64,000 nucleotides of DNA from contig CAMEFI010000004.1 of assembly GCA_945915475.1 (NCBI GenBank), positions 1 to 64,000 of the forward strand, written 5' to 3'. Shown here one piece after another: positions 20,859-30,200 of the stretch. The translations under genes were made by a program, and so were the position numbers. The DNA is from an uncultured Clostridium sp. (GTDB lineage: Bacteria; Bacillota; Clostridia; Lachnospirales; Lachnospiraceae). Under the pieces are notes generated by a model, which saw nothing but the letters and a program-made list of their open reading frames with translations, searched no databases and was not told the DNA's origin. Every line of letters begins with the position of its first letter. Positions within the stretch are counted from its first letter, which is position 1.

Positions 20859-22316
20859 TTAATTATCTTTCCCTAAAATCGCTCCAATAATCTCTTCTAT
20901 CTCATTGGAATTGGTATCCACCACCTTGTCGCAGGCAGCTTCATAAAGCGGCTTTCTCTCCTTCATCAGGCTGCAAATTCTCTCATATGGGTTCTCACTT
21001 TGTAATAATGGACGTTTTGAATCATCCTTTACCCGGTCATAGATTTCTTTGCTTGTAGCCGTCAGATAGCAGACCGTTCCAATCTCTTTTAATAATCGTG
21101 CATTCTCCCTGCGCAGAGGCATTCCGCCACCGGTGGCAATCACTGTATTATGCAAACTATCTCGAAGTGTTTCCAGCGTTTTTGTCTCAATTTGGCGAAA
21201 TGCTTCTTCTCCGTCCTCCGCAAAGATCTGTGCAATGGTCTTTCCAGCCTGTTTCTCAATATATTCATCTGTATCTAAGAATTCCATGGAACAATGCTTT
21301 GCTAATGCCTTACCAAATGTAGTCTTGCCGCTTCCCATAAAACCAATCAGCACATAATTATCCTTCGGATAAACCTTCCGTTTCAAATCTACATAAATAT
21401 CTTCCACAATGTCCTGCGGTACTTTGATATCGTGCCATAATTCATAGGCAATCACTCCCTGATATAATAGCATTTTCAACGCATTATATGCCTTGCCGCC
21501 CTGTTCCATCACAAGCTGCATGAAACGTGTGGTTGCCGGATTATAGATTAAATCAATTCCTATCTCCACCTTTTTATAAAATGTTACATCCTCCAATACA
21601 ACCTGATCTGCATTTGGTGATAATCCAATGGAAGTTGCCTGGAACACAATCAAATTCTCTTCCTCTATGGATGTATAATTCTTTAATTCCATTGGTATAA
21701 CCATCGTATATTTTTGTACCTCTTGTCCCATCTCATCCTTTTCTTCTATTGTATTCCTCGTCTCATTCACTTCACCATGTATCTTTCCATTCTGCTGCAA
21801 TGTATTCATCTGCTTCGCAATCTCCTCCGCCTTCGCGAGGGTTCGATTGAGCAGATACACTTTGGCAGCACCTTCTAGTATGCACATATAGACAACTGCT
21901 TTTGCCGCACCACCTGCTCCAAGCACCACAACCGTACGTCCCAAAAGCCCGACTCCATCTTCTTTCATCTGGCGACGCAGTCCCATCATATCCGTATTAT
22001 AGCCTTTGTAACCATGTTTCTCCTCCACACGAACCAGCGTGTTTACTGCCCCTATATGGCTGGCTGCATCATCTATATCCACTAAGAACTCCTTCACAGC
22101 ATTCTTATGTGGAACCGTTACGTTCATTCCCAATACATTTAACCCATAGGCTCCCTTCACAGCCTCTCCCACATCATCTGCTTCCACCTGAAATGGCATA
22201 TATACGGAGGCAATCCCCATCCTTTCACTGATTCCGTTATGAATCACAGGGGATAACGTATGTTCCACCGGATTCCCCATTAAACCAATCAACCTTGTCT
22301 TACCATTTATTTCCAT
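20859..22316 (-). CDS. Shikimate dehydrogenase-shikimate kinase fusion
   Basis: AroE part LIGLMGNPVEHTLSPVIHNGISERM; AroK part NYVLIGFMGSGKTTFGKALAKHCSMEFLDTDEYIEKQAG; start at MEINGK. Confidence 0.92.
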   Translation of the reverse strand: MEINGKTRLIGLMGNPVEHTLSPVIHNGISERMGIASVYMPFQVEADDVGEAVKGAYGLNVLGMNVTVPHKNAVKEFLVDIDDAASHIGAVNTLVRVEEKHGYKGYNTDMMGLRRQMKEDGVGLLGRTVVVLGAGGAAKAVVYMCILEGAAKVYLLNRTLAKAEEIAKQMNTLQQNGKIHGEVNETRNTIEEKDEMGQEVQKYTMVIPMELKNYTSIEEENLIVFQATSIGLSPNADQVVLEDVTFYKKVEIGIDLIYNPATTRFMQLVMEQGGKAYNALKMLLYQGVIAYELWHDIKVPQDIVEDIYVDLKRKVYPKDNYVLIGFMGSGKTTFGKALAKHCSMEFLDTDEYIEKQAGKTIAQIFAEDGEEAFRQIETKTLETLRDSLHNTVIATGGGMPLRRENARLLKEIGTVCYLTATSKEIYDRVKDDSKRPLLQSENPYERICSLMKERKPLYEAACDKVVDTNSNEIEEIIGAILGKDN

Positions 22317-22382
22317 GTCAATCTCCTTCTTGTTCTGCATCCTCAACAAAGCATCCTAATGCTGCTCATAGCCATATAACCA

Positions 22383-22904
22383 TTATCTGTTATCAAATTC
22401 ACCCTTTTTCAAATGATGTCTTCTCCGGTAATCCCATTTAATGAACTTCTCCGGAATCCGTTTCAATATAATCTGTATTTCTTCCTTCGGATTAATGGGG
22501 TCTAACAAAATACTGAATAGCCCTGCACGTCTCGCCCCCCACACATCCGTAAAGATCTGATCCCCAACGAACAGTGTATTCGACCTGTCAGTTCCAAGAA
22601 TCTCCATTCCTTTGAGATACCCCTCCCTCTTCGGTTTCCAGGCTTTGTATACATAGGAAACCTCCAACGGGTCCGCAAAGGTCCGTACTCTCTCTTCATC
22701 ATTATTCGATATCAGGCATATTCCAAAACCAAGTTCTTTTAATCGTTTTACAAAAACTCTTGCTGCTTCATCTACCGGCTCATCATGTGGCACCAATGTA
22801 TTATCAATATCAAACAAAATGCCACGATATCCCTGTGCGTAATATTGTTCCATCGGAATATCTTCCTTCTTGTCGTAATACCGGTTCGGATATAAATTCT
22901 TCAT
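22383..22904 (-). CDS. YqeG-family HAD IIIA phosphatase
   Basis: GILFDIDNTLVPHDEPVDE; KPKREGY; TLFVGDQIFTDVWGARRAG. Confidence 0.92.
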   Translation of the reverse strand: MKNLYPNRYYDKKEDIPMEQYYAQGYRGILFDIDNTLVPHDEPVDEAARVFVKRLKELGFGICLISNNDEERVRTFADPLEVSYVYKAWKPKREGYLKGMEILGTDRSNTLFVGDQIFTDVWGARRAGLFSILLDPINPKEEIQIILKRIPEKFIKWDYRRRHHLKKGEFDNR

Positions 22905-23045
22905 ATATTACTCTATACTCCTACATTTGTTATCACAAAATCAAACATATTACTTTATGCAATATGATATCATACTTTTCGCAAAAATTAAATTGCTTCA
23001 TCCGCTTTAAATTGCAAAGCTGCATGGCAAATTCCTCCCTTCTAC

Positions 23046-25289
23046 CTATTCCGGCAGGTCAAACCATTCACTCAACCCATAGGTTGCCTTTGCCTCTATC
23101 CGTTTTTCCATTTCGGAATTAGGCACCAGATAATACATATCCGGATTCTCCCTGTCTTTTGCCATGTCACCTACATTCACTGCAAGCCAGGTTCCATTTA
23201 TCTCCACCAGATTCCAGTATTTCGATATATCAGCGTCTATGGCTGCAATGGTATAGATACCTGCTTTCTGGCAGATTATTCCAAATGCCTCCATAAATCC
23301 CTGGGGATCGGCCACTCCATATATCAAAGCACCATACCCTGTACCTGACTGGATTCTTTTTTCGTATTGCGGATTGGAATCATCCAGCAAATCCTCCGTA
23401 TTCTCTGCCTCTTTCCAGGTACTATATGCTTCCACATGCTCTAACAGATAGTCCGTAATCCACTGCACTTTTCCCTCTGTATCCAGATTCTCCGGTATCT
23501 GCGCTGCAATCTGCTCTGCTTTTTTCTGATATTCTTTACTGTAGGTATTATACTCCTCCACACCGAATTCATTTTTCGCAACATACGCCTTGTATACTTC
23601 ATCCGGATCACCGGTCTTATAATCATAGCGGAAAAAGCTGTCATACCGGTGGTTGCTCTCATATAAATCCATAATCTTTTGAAAGGACTCCTTTGACAGT
23701 TTTCTCGGCAGCTGGAATTCACGAATCCTTTCTGTTTCAGCAAAGTATATTTCACTGTAAAGCAGATCAAAATCCATCTGTTCGTCCTCATTTAATTCAT
23801 CATATCCATAAATCTGTTCCTGTTTTACAAAGACCAGATCTCCTCCCTGCCAGGTATTCTGATCCTCATATTTTTCCTTCTCTGCCTCTATGGACTGCCG
23901 GAAAGATTCCTGAAGTTTTTCCATATCGGAATGCTGTAATGCCACACGCTCATTGTCATAATTGTCTGTCATGGATACCATAATACGAAGATGGGGCGTA
24001 TAGGAAACCCGATAATCCGACTGCATCAGATTCGGCTCCACCAGACAATCTGTATAATATGCAAAGTATGTATCGCCCACCTCCGCATATTGATATTTCT
24101 CTTCTTTGACAATATTGATTCCATCCTCTGCAGGGGAATCTGTCTGAAGCAGTATCCCCTCGTAGGTTTCCATCCTGCCGTTTGCATAAGCACACCAGTC
24201 CTGAAATGCTCCCACGCCCTGCACATCCTGCTTTGTCATCATCACAAAAATCAAAAAATAACTAACCGTCAGAAAACCAAACATAAAATAAACCACCAGC
24301 CGCAGCAAGGACGGGTTACGTTCTTTGTCAAACAATACATTCTTAAAAAAACTGCCGATCACCAAAACCGGAGGCAGCAAAACAAAAATTCCGGCAAAAA
24401 ATGTCTGAAACATTCTGGTAAACAAATCCTGCTTTAGCAGATTATCAAACCGGACAATGGAATCGGAATAATGGAACAGGAAAAATGCTACCAGATAGGA
24501 AACCGCCACCGCTGCAATCAGCTTCACCTCGGTATTGCGGCTGTCACCGATACCGGAACGGCACAGCCCGTAGAGCCGCTCCATGTTGTAGACCATCTCC
24601 ACATTACCTGCATCCCGGGTGCCAATGCCATCTACCTGCTTCACGATTGCCTGAAATTCTTCCTTTGAAACATGGTTCCATTTCTCTTCAGAACCAATCA
24701 GCACTCCGGGCCGTCTCATTTTGATGGTAAATGCCAGATAATTGTACACCTCCTGTTCTAATTCCGTCCGCAAATTACTGGAAATATGATGGATTGCTCC
24801 ATCCCTGGTACGAATATCTACAAAGGACACTCTTTCACCCATAGGAAGGAATTTTTCACCTATATGATGCACATGCGTTTTCTCTCTTTGTCTTATCCAA
24901 ACAATATCACGAACCGGTATGAGAAACGTACGAATTCCAATATGATAACCAATTACATCCTGGGTAATCATAATATGTTCTAACCTCGGTCCTTTTGCTG
25001 CCTCCCGGTCAATCCGCATAAGCTCCTCGTTGGAAAACTGCTCTTTTTCCTTCTTTAGGTTATGCGAGCATCCAAGATAAGCTATAAGGGAGAACAAAAG
25101 AGTTACTGCTGTCAGTATTCCGAATCCCAGAAAAAATGTCCGGTATTCCTCCAGATTACCGCCGGAAAGCAGATACATAAAAATAAACGCAAATGCAATA
25201 AAAATGACATAGACCCGGCAGCCAATTTTTGCTTTTCTCCGCCCTCTCTCTGCAAAAAGTACAATCTGATCTTCTGTTCCCCAAACCAT
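23046..25289 (-). CDS. Multi-TM membrane protein with a C-terminal transglutaminase-like region (apparently inactive)
   Basis: Hydrophobic segments in the N-terminal half; C-terminus YGALIYGVADPQGFMEAFGIICQKAGIYTIAAIDADISKYWNLVEINGTWLAVNVGD resembles a transglutaminase core. Confidence 0.55.
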   Translation of the reverse strand: MVWGTEDQIVLFAERGRRKAKIGCRVYVIFIAFAFIFMYLLSGGNLEEYRTFFLGFGILTAVTLLFSLIAYLGCSHNLKKEKEQFSNEELMRIDREAAKGPRLEHIMITQDVIGYHIGIRTFLIPVRDIVWIRQREKTHVHHIGEKFLPMGERVSFVDIRTRDGAIHHISSNLRTELEQEVYNYLAFTIKMRRPGVLIGSEEKWNHVSKEEFQAIVKQVDGIGTRDAGNVEMVYNMERLYGLCRSGIGDSRNTEVKLIAAVAVSYLVAFFLFHYSDSIVRFDNLLKQDLFTRMFQTFFAGIFVLLPPVLVIGSFFKNVLFDKERNPSLLRLVVYFMFGFLTVSYFLIFVMMTKQDVQGVGAFQDWCAYANGRMETYEGILLQTDSPAEDGINIVKEEKYQYAEVGDTYFAYYTDCLVEPNLMQSDYRVSYTPHLRIMVSMTDNYDNERVALQHSDMEKLQESFRQSIEAEKEKYEDQNTWQGGDLVFVKQEQIYGYDELNEDEQMDFDLLYSEIYFAETERIREFQLPRKLSKESFQKIMDLYESNHRYDSFFRYDYKTGDPDEVYKAYVAKNEFGVEEYNTYSKEYQKKAEQIAAQIPENLDTEGKVQWITDYLLEHVEAYSTWKEAENTEDLLDDSNPQYEKRIQSGTGYGALIYGVADPQGFMEAFGIICQKAGIYTIAAIDADISKYWNLVEINGTWLAVNVGDMAKDRENPDMYYLVPNSEMEKRIEAKATYGLSEWFDLPE

Positions 25290-25359
25290 ATCTCTCTTCT
25301 CCTCATTTCACTTTGAACTTTTCTTACTAGTTCTCGCCACCATGTACAACAAAGCCAAA

Positions 25360-25383
25360 AGGCACCTCTTATGTGAAGTGCCT
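25360..25383 (-). terminator. Terminator of the darT-darG operon
   Basis: AGGCACcTC-ttatgt-GAaGTGCCT, then TTTTGGCTTTG on the minus strand. Confidence 0.7.
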
Positions 25384-25391
25384 CAACAAAA

Positions 25392-26486
25392 CTAAACCAA
25401 CATTGTATCCATTAAAAATTCAGAATGTATAACTGAAATTAAAGATAACATCGCCAAATTATGAATGGTATCGCAAACTTCAAAATCTTTCTCTTCTTTC
25501 CAATGAGGTTTCCAATCCATTACAAAATCGTATAAATCTTTATCCGAAATCTTATCCATCGTTTTCACTAATTCATCAAAAGAATACAATACTGTTGCTA
25601 TCATTTCTGCCTGTTCGGTACTTCTAATCCGTCCAAATAAATCGACAGTTTTTTGGGTTGCTGCCCATTCTTCATCTGTAAACTTTGCTTTTTCTATAAC
25701 AACGTCTTCTGCAACGCTCAAAGAAACCATACGTCCTAATGGCTTTTCAATTATCAAGTTAGCATTAGCCATTGCTGTTATAGATTCCTTTACATTTGTG
25801 GAGTATGGTCCATAACTCCCTTTTGAAAATACAAAACCTGTATCCACACCATTTCTTGTTAAAACATAACAAATTTTTTGATAAATAGTCCTTCCTACTT
25901 TTAATGAATAAGTTCTTTCATTCAATTCCCGAACAACCTCTAGGATCAAATACCATTTTGGATTAACCTTTGAAATCGTTTTACCTCTTATATCACTCTC
26001 ACAAGCATTCTGCATCAAATATTCTTCAGTAAGCTCATTTCTACTAGTCCCAAAAGGAGCAAAAATTTCAATATGAATTGGTAACTCTACAAGCTTTTGA
26101 TACATTATCGGTCCAACAATTTCCCAGCTCAATCCCCCATTACCACATCCCAAAGGTGGAAAGGCAATGCTATCAATTTCATATTTTTCATAATTTTCAA
26201 TAAACCAATTCAATCCGTCAACAACATACGATAATCTTGATGGTGACCGCCAGTGATCCTTTGTTGGGAAATTTAAAATTTTTGAGCCATCATCATTTAC
26301 ATATACGTATGGTTCACCTGTTTTTACCTCTCCCGCTTCACATTTTCTTACATAATCTAAGTACATTTTAGGATATGCTTTTTTAAATTCAAGTGCTATC
26401 CCCTTTCCCATTACCCCAACACAATTAACAGTATTAACGATAGTCGAACATGTACTTTCAAAAATATTACCTATCTTTACTATCAT
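25392..26486 (-). CDS. darG: DarG-like macro-domain antitoxin (DNA ADP-ribosyl glycohydrolase)
   Basis: IFESTCSTIVNTVNCVGVMGKGIALEFKKAYPKMYLDYVRKCEAGEVKTGEPYVY...NFPTKDHWRSPSRLSYVVDGL; 11 bp after the darT stop. Confidence 0.88.
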   Translation of the reverse strand: MIVKIGNIFESTCSTIVNTVNCVGVMGKGIALEFKKAYPKMYLDYVRKCEAGEVKTGEPYVYVNDDGSKILNFPTKDHWRSPSRLSYVVDGLNWFIENYEKYEIDSIAFPPLGCGNGGLSWEIVGPIMYQKLVELPIHIEIFAPFGTSRNELTEEYLMQNACESDIRGKTISKVNPKWYLILEVVRELNERTYSLKVGRTIYQKICYVLTRNGVDTGFVFSKGSYGPYSTNVKESITAMANANLIIEKPLGRMVSLSVAEDVVIEKAKFTDEEWAATQKTVDLFGRIRSTEQAEMIATVLYSFDELVKTMDKISDKDLYDFVMDWKPHWKEEKDFEVCDTIHNLAMLSLISVIHSEFLMDTMLV

Positions 26487-26497
26487 AGTATCAGCTC

Positions 26498-27106
26498 CTA
26501 AAAAAATAGTCTAGGTTCAATCACAATCCTCCTGTCAAACCCTATGTTTTCAAGTCCCTTCGCTGCATTAATATTAACAACAGCTGCACATACCACATAC
26601 TCATATGGAATAACATAAGGTACCAAAACTTCTGCACATTTTATTGATTTCTTTCTACATTGTTCAAAATAATCTTCATCTAACCAATATCTGGCATACA
26701 CTAAATCAAAGTCTATATTCTCCAATCCAACCTCTGGTGTGTAAAATGCCGCATAATCACTTGATGCATTTCTATCAGAAATAATTACACCTTTCATATC
26801 CAAAACAGATCTATCAAATTTCAAAATACAAATTTCTTCATTTTGACTTCTTCTTCGGGACAACATCGGATTCCATGGATCAAAATACAAATTTGCATAC
26901 TGATGTAATCTTAATCCATTTGGAATTCTTACATGATCCCTTCTAACTTGAACTTCATTCATGGCAATTGAAGTATGACTAATATTCTGCGCTTTTTCAT
27001 TAGAAAGTAAACCTTTGTTCATAATAGATGGTATATTGTTAATAGCCTGAATATTGAATAAACCCGTTTGATTCGTCAACTCAGTAAATCTCTCTGATGG
27101 TCTCAT
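26498..27106 (-). CDS. darT: DarT-like DNA ADP-ribosyltransferase toxin (DUF4433)
   Basis: NIQAINNIPSIMNKGLLSNEKA; VRIPNGLRLHQYANLYFDPWNPMLSRRR; KCAEVLVPYVIPYEYV with candidate catalytic Glu; ATG 27106 has a GAGGTGAT RBS. Confidence 0.88.
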   Translation of the reverse strand: MRPSERFTELTNQTGLFNIQAINNIPSIMNKGLLSNEKAQNISHTSIAMNEVQVRRDHVRIPNGLRLHQYANLYFDPWNPMLSRRRSQNEEICILKFDRSVLDMKGVIISDRNASSDYAAFYTPEVGLENIDFDLVYARYWLDEDYFEQCRKKSIKCAEVLVPYVIPYEYVVCAAVVNINAAKGLENIGFDRRIVIEPRLFF

Positions 27107-27149
27107 TGCTATCACCTCAATTGTAACATAAATTATTATTATTGTCGAA

Positions 27150-27192
27150 CATTTGTTTTACAACAAATGGCATGAAGGAAATCCTCCATGCC
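27150..27192 (-). terminator. Tandem hairpins downstream of the 1392-aa surface protein gene
   Basis: GGCATGAAGGA/TCCTCCATGCC and CATTTGTT-ttac-AACAAATG. Confidence 0.5.
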
Positions 27193-27209
27193 ATCCATTA
27201 TCCACTCTA

Positions 27210-30200
27210 CTATTTCTTTATCCTGACTGTTTTGGAAAGTCCTGCTTTCTTAAACAGTTTCTTGTATTTCGCATACTGTTTCTTTGGTACCTTAATCACT
27301 GCTTTCTTGTGAATACCCTTAAATGCTTTCTTGCCGATCTTCTTAAGCTTTGTTGATTTGATTACAATATTTTTAAGGTTTTTACAACCGGAAAATGCAT
27401 TCTTTCCAATGGTAGTAATATTCTTACTAATGGTTACAGATTTTAATTTCTTATTATTTGCGAATGCTTTATCTGCAACGGAAGTCACTGTATAGGTAAT
27501 TCCATCCACTGTCACAGTATCCGGAACAACTACCTTCTTCTGTGTTGTCTTGTTGCTCGTATACTGTACTTCCTGCTTTGCTGCATTGGTCACCTTATAG
27601 GTAATCTGACCTCCTGCGACATTTAAACTATCTCCAGTTGCTGCCGGCTGCGGTTGTGGTTCCTGAGTTGTTCCCGGTGACTGCGGTTGATTGCCTTGTC
27701 CAGCGTCTCCACCCTGGGGAGGATTCACATTTTTCTCATCATCATCCGTATCCTTCCCTTCTCCACCGGAAGAATCTCCCGTAGCAGGAATGATTTCCGG
27801 TGTATTCAATGCTTTTGTTCCCTCTTCGTCTGCAAACATGGCTCCACATACAGAACATGTCCAATATTCTTTGTAGCCATCTTCTGTGGCAGTTGGTTCC
27901 TTGCCATCCACTTTCACCAACTGATGGTCTCCCAATTCTCCATACTCTGCACCGCAGGCAGCACAAACAGCTTTCTGCTTACAGGTTGCTGTTCCGCCAT
28001 AATGCGGCTCACCGGAAATATATTCTTTACATTCTGTACAATATAAGGAATGGGTCGTTCCATCTGCATTTGGTACCGGTTTATCCTGATAAGAATGTTC
28101 TATCGTCGGAAGTGTAATGGTCTTTGTATCATTATAGGCTATACCATCTGACTGTACAGAGGCAGTATATTCTCGTTTCCCTTTTACAGTACATGTGGAT
28201 GCCGTTTCTGTCATTGTAACGGTACACACTTCATCCTTCTTCTCTAAACACTCACTACAGGTAAAGGTTGCTGTCACCTCATCATAGGATATTCCATTCT
28301 CCCCTGTAATCCATGTGAATTTTGGAGCTTCATTGTAAGCATGGCCGGTTGCAGCAATTACTTCCGGTTCACTAATCCGGGTAGACGCTGCAGAATCAGA
28401 GAACAATTTGTTACATACTGTGCATTTCCAATATGTCTTGAATCCGTCAGTTGTACAGGTGGCTGCTTTTCCTGTTACTCGTGATAAATTATGGTCTCCT
28501 AATTCACCATACTCTGCACCACAGGCTGCACAGACAGCCCTATGAGTACAGGTAGCCTCGCCTCCATAATGTGCTTCTCCATGAATTTCTTTCTGACACT
28601 CTGTACAATGGAGGGAATGTGTCCCATCTCCATTATCAACCGGTTTATCTGTATAAGTATGTGGTTTCAACACTTCTACCGACTTCGGGTCCGTATAAGT
28701 AGAACCATTGTAGGTCACCGATGCCGTATATACGGTGGTTCCCGGCACTTCACAGGTTGCTTTCTTTTCTACCTTGGCTGTTACCGTACAAGTAATTGCA
28801 TCAGACACTTCCTGATCTCTACTACAGGTAAATTTCGCTGTTGCTGTATAAGTTACTCCATCCGCTGCCAGCTTCCAGGTAAACACCGGTTTCTTGCTTC
28901 CCCAGTCATGGCCAAGCTTATCTATAACAACCGGTGCTGCAATCTCATTGGTAGCATTGGCATCGGAATACAATTTACTACATGTGGAACAACTCCAATA
29001 TGCCTCTCTTCCATCCTGCTCACAGGTTGCATCGACTTTCTTATGCTCCGTAAGCTTATGACCAAGCTTCTTCAATACTATACTTTTCTCTTCAGTATAG
29101 ACATGATCTCCCACCTTAGCCGTCGCCTTATAGACTACTACACCATCTGTATCACAAGTTGCTTCCGTTCTTGATTTTTCTTCTAAGGTACATGTCTGTT
29201 CAGAAGTTTTCTGATCTCTGCTACAGGTAAATGTAGCCTTTACCTGGGTATATTCCGTCTGATCCTCATTCATTGTCCATGTAAATGTCGGTCTGGAACT
29301 TCCATAATCATGTCCAAGGACAGGAATGGCAATCGGCTCATCAATAACATTGGTTCCTGCCTCATCGGAAAATAATTTACCGCATTCACTACACTCCCAG
29401 TATGCCTCATATCCGGCCTGGGTACAGGTTGCTTCCTGTCTCAAAACTTTGATAAGTTTATGACTGCCATATTCCCCATACTCTGCACCACACGCTTCAC
29501 AAACAGCTTTCTTTTTACAGGTTGCCGTTCCACCATAATGTGGCTGTGCATCTATATCCTCATCACATACTGTACAATGATAGGAATGGGTTCCATTTCC
29601 ATTATCTTTCATATTGGAATCCGGAACATGGGAGCCATATTGCTTCAATTCTCTGGTATCTGTAAATGTAGGTCCATCATTATAGGAAACCGATACTGTA
29701 TAGGTAATGGTTCCTTCTGTCTTACAATTTGCCTTTCCATCGTTGGAAATATCAATATCCAATGGTATCTTTCCACTTGTTTCATTATCACGGCTACATG
29801 TAAACTCTGCAGTTACAGATGTATAAGACTTTCCATCCTCCGCAAGATTCCATGTAAATACCGGACGATTCTGCCCCAGATCATGTTTCAGTGCCGGAAT
29901 TGCAACCGGTGTTGCAATTTTCTTTGTTCCCTCTGCATCGGAAAATAATTTATTGCAGGTTGAACACTTCCAATATGCCTCATATCCGGCCTCCGTACAG
30001 GTTGCTTCCTTCTTTGCAATAGCAGAAAGGCTATGGGATAACTTAGGGATGATACTCGGTCCGGTAATCTGATTCTTTCCTTCTGAATCACTATAGTATT
30101 TCTTACAGGCATTACAGTAATAACAGTCTTCTGTTCCCGTTGAGGTACAGGTAGCTGCCGTTCCCTTCTGAAGTTGCAGATTCTTATGCTGCTTAGTCCC

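Noticed and set aside
25392-27115. Prophage or integrated island around DarTG
   Set aside because: No integrase, transposase, tRNA or att-like repeats seen nearby
28542-29174. 210-aa plus-strand ORF with many Cys/Ile residues
   Set aside because: Antisense shadow of the repetitive 1392-aa protein; appears in a repeat-phased manner
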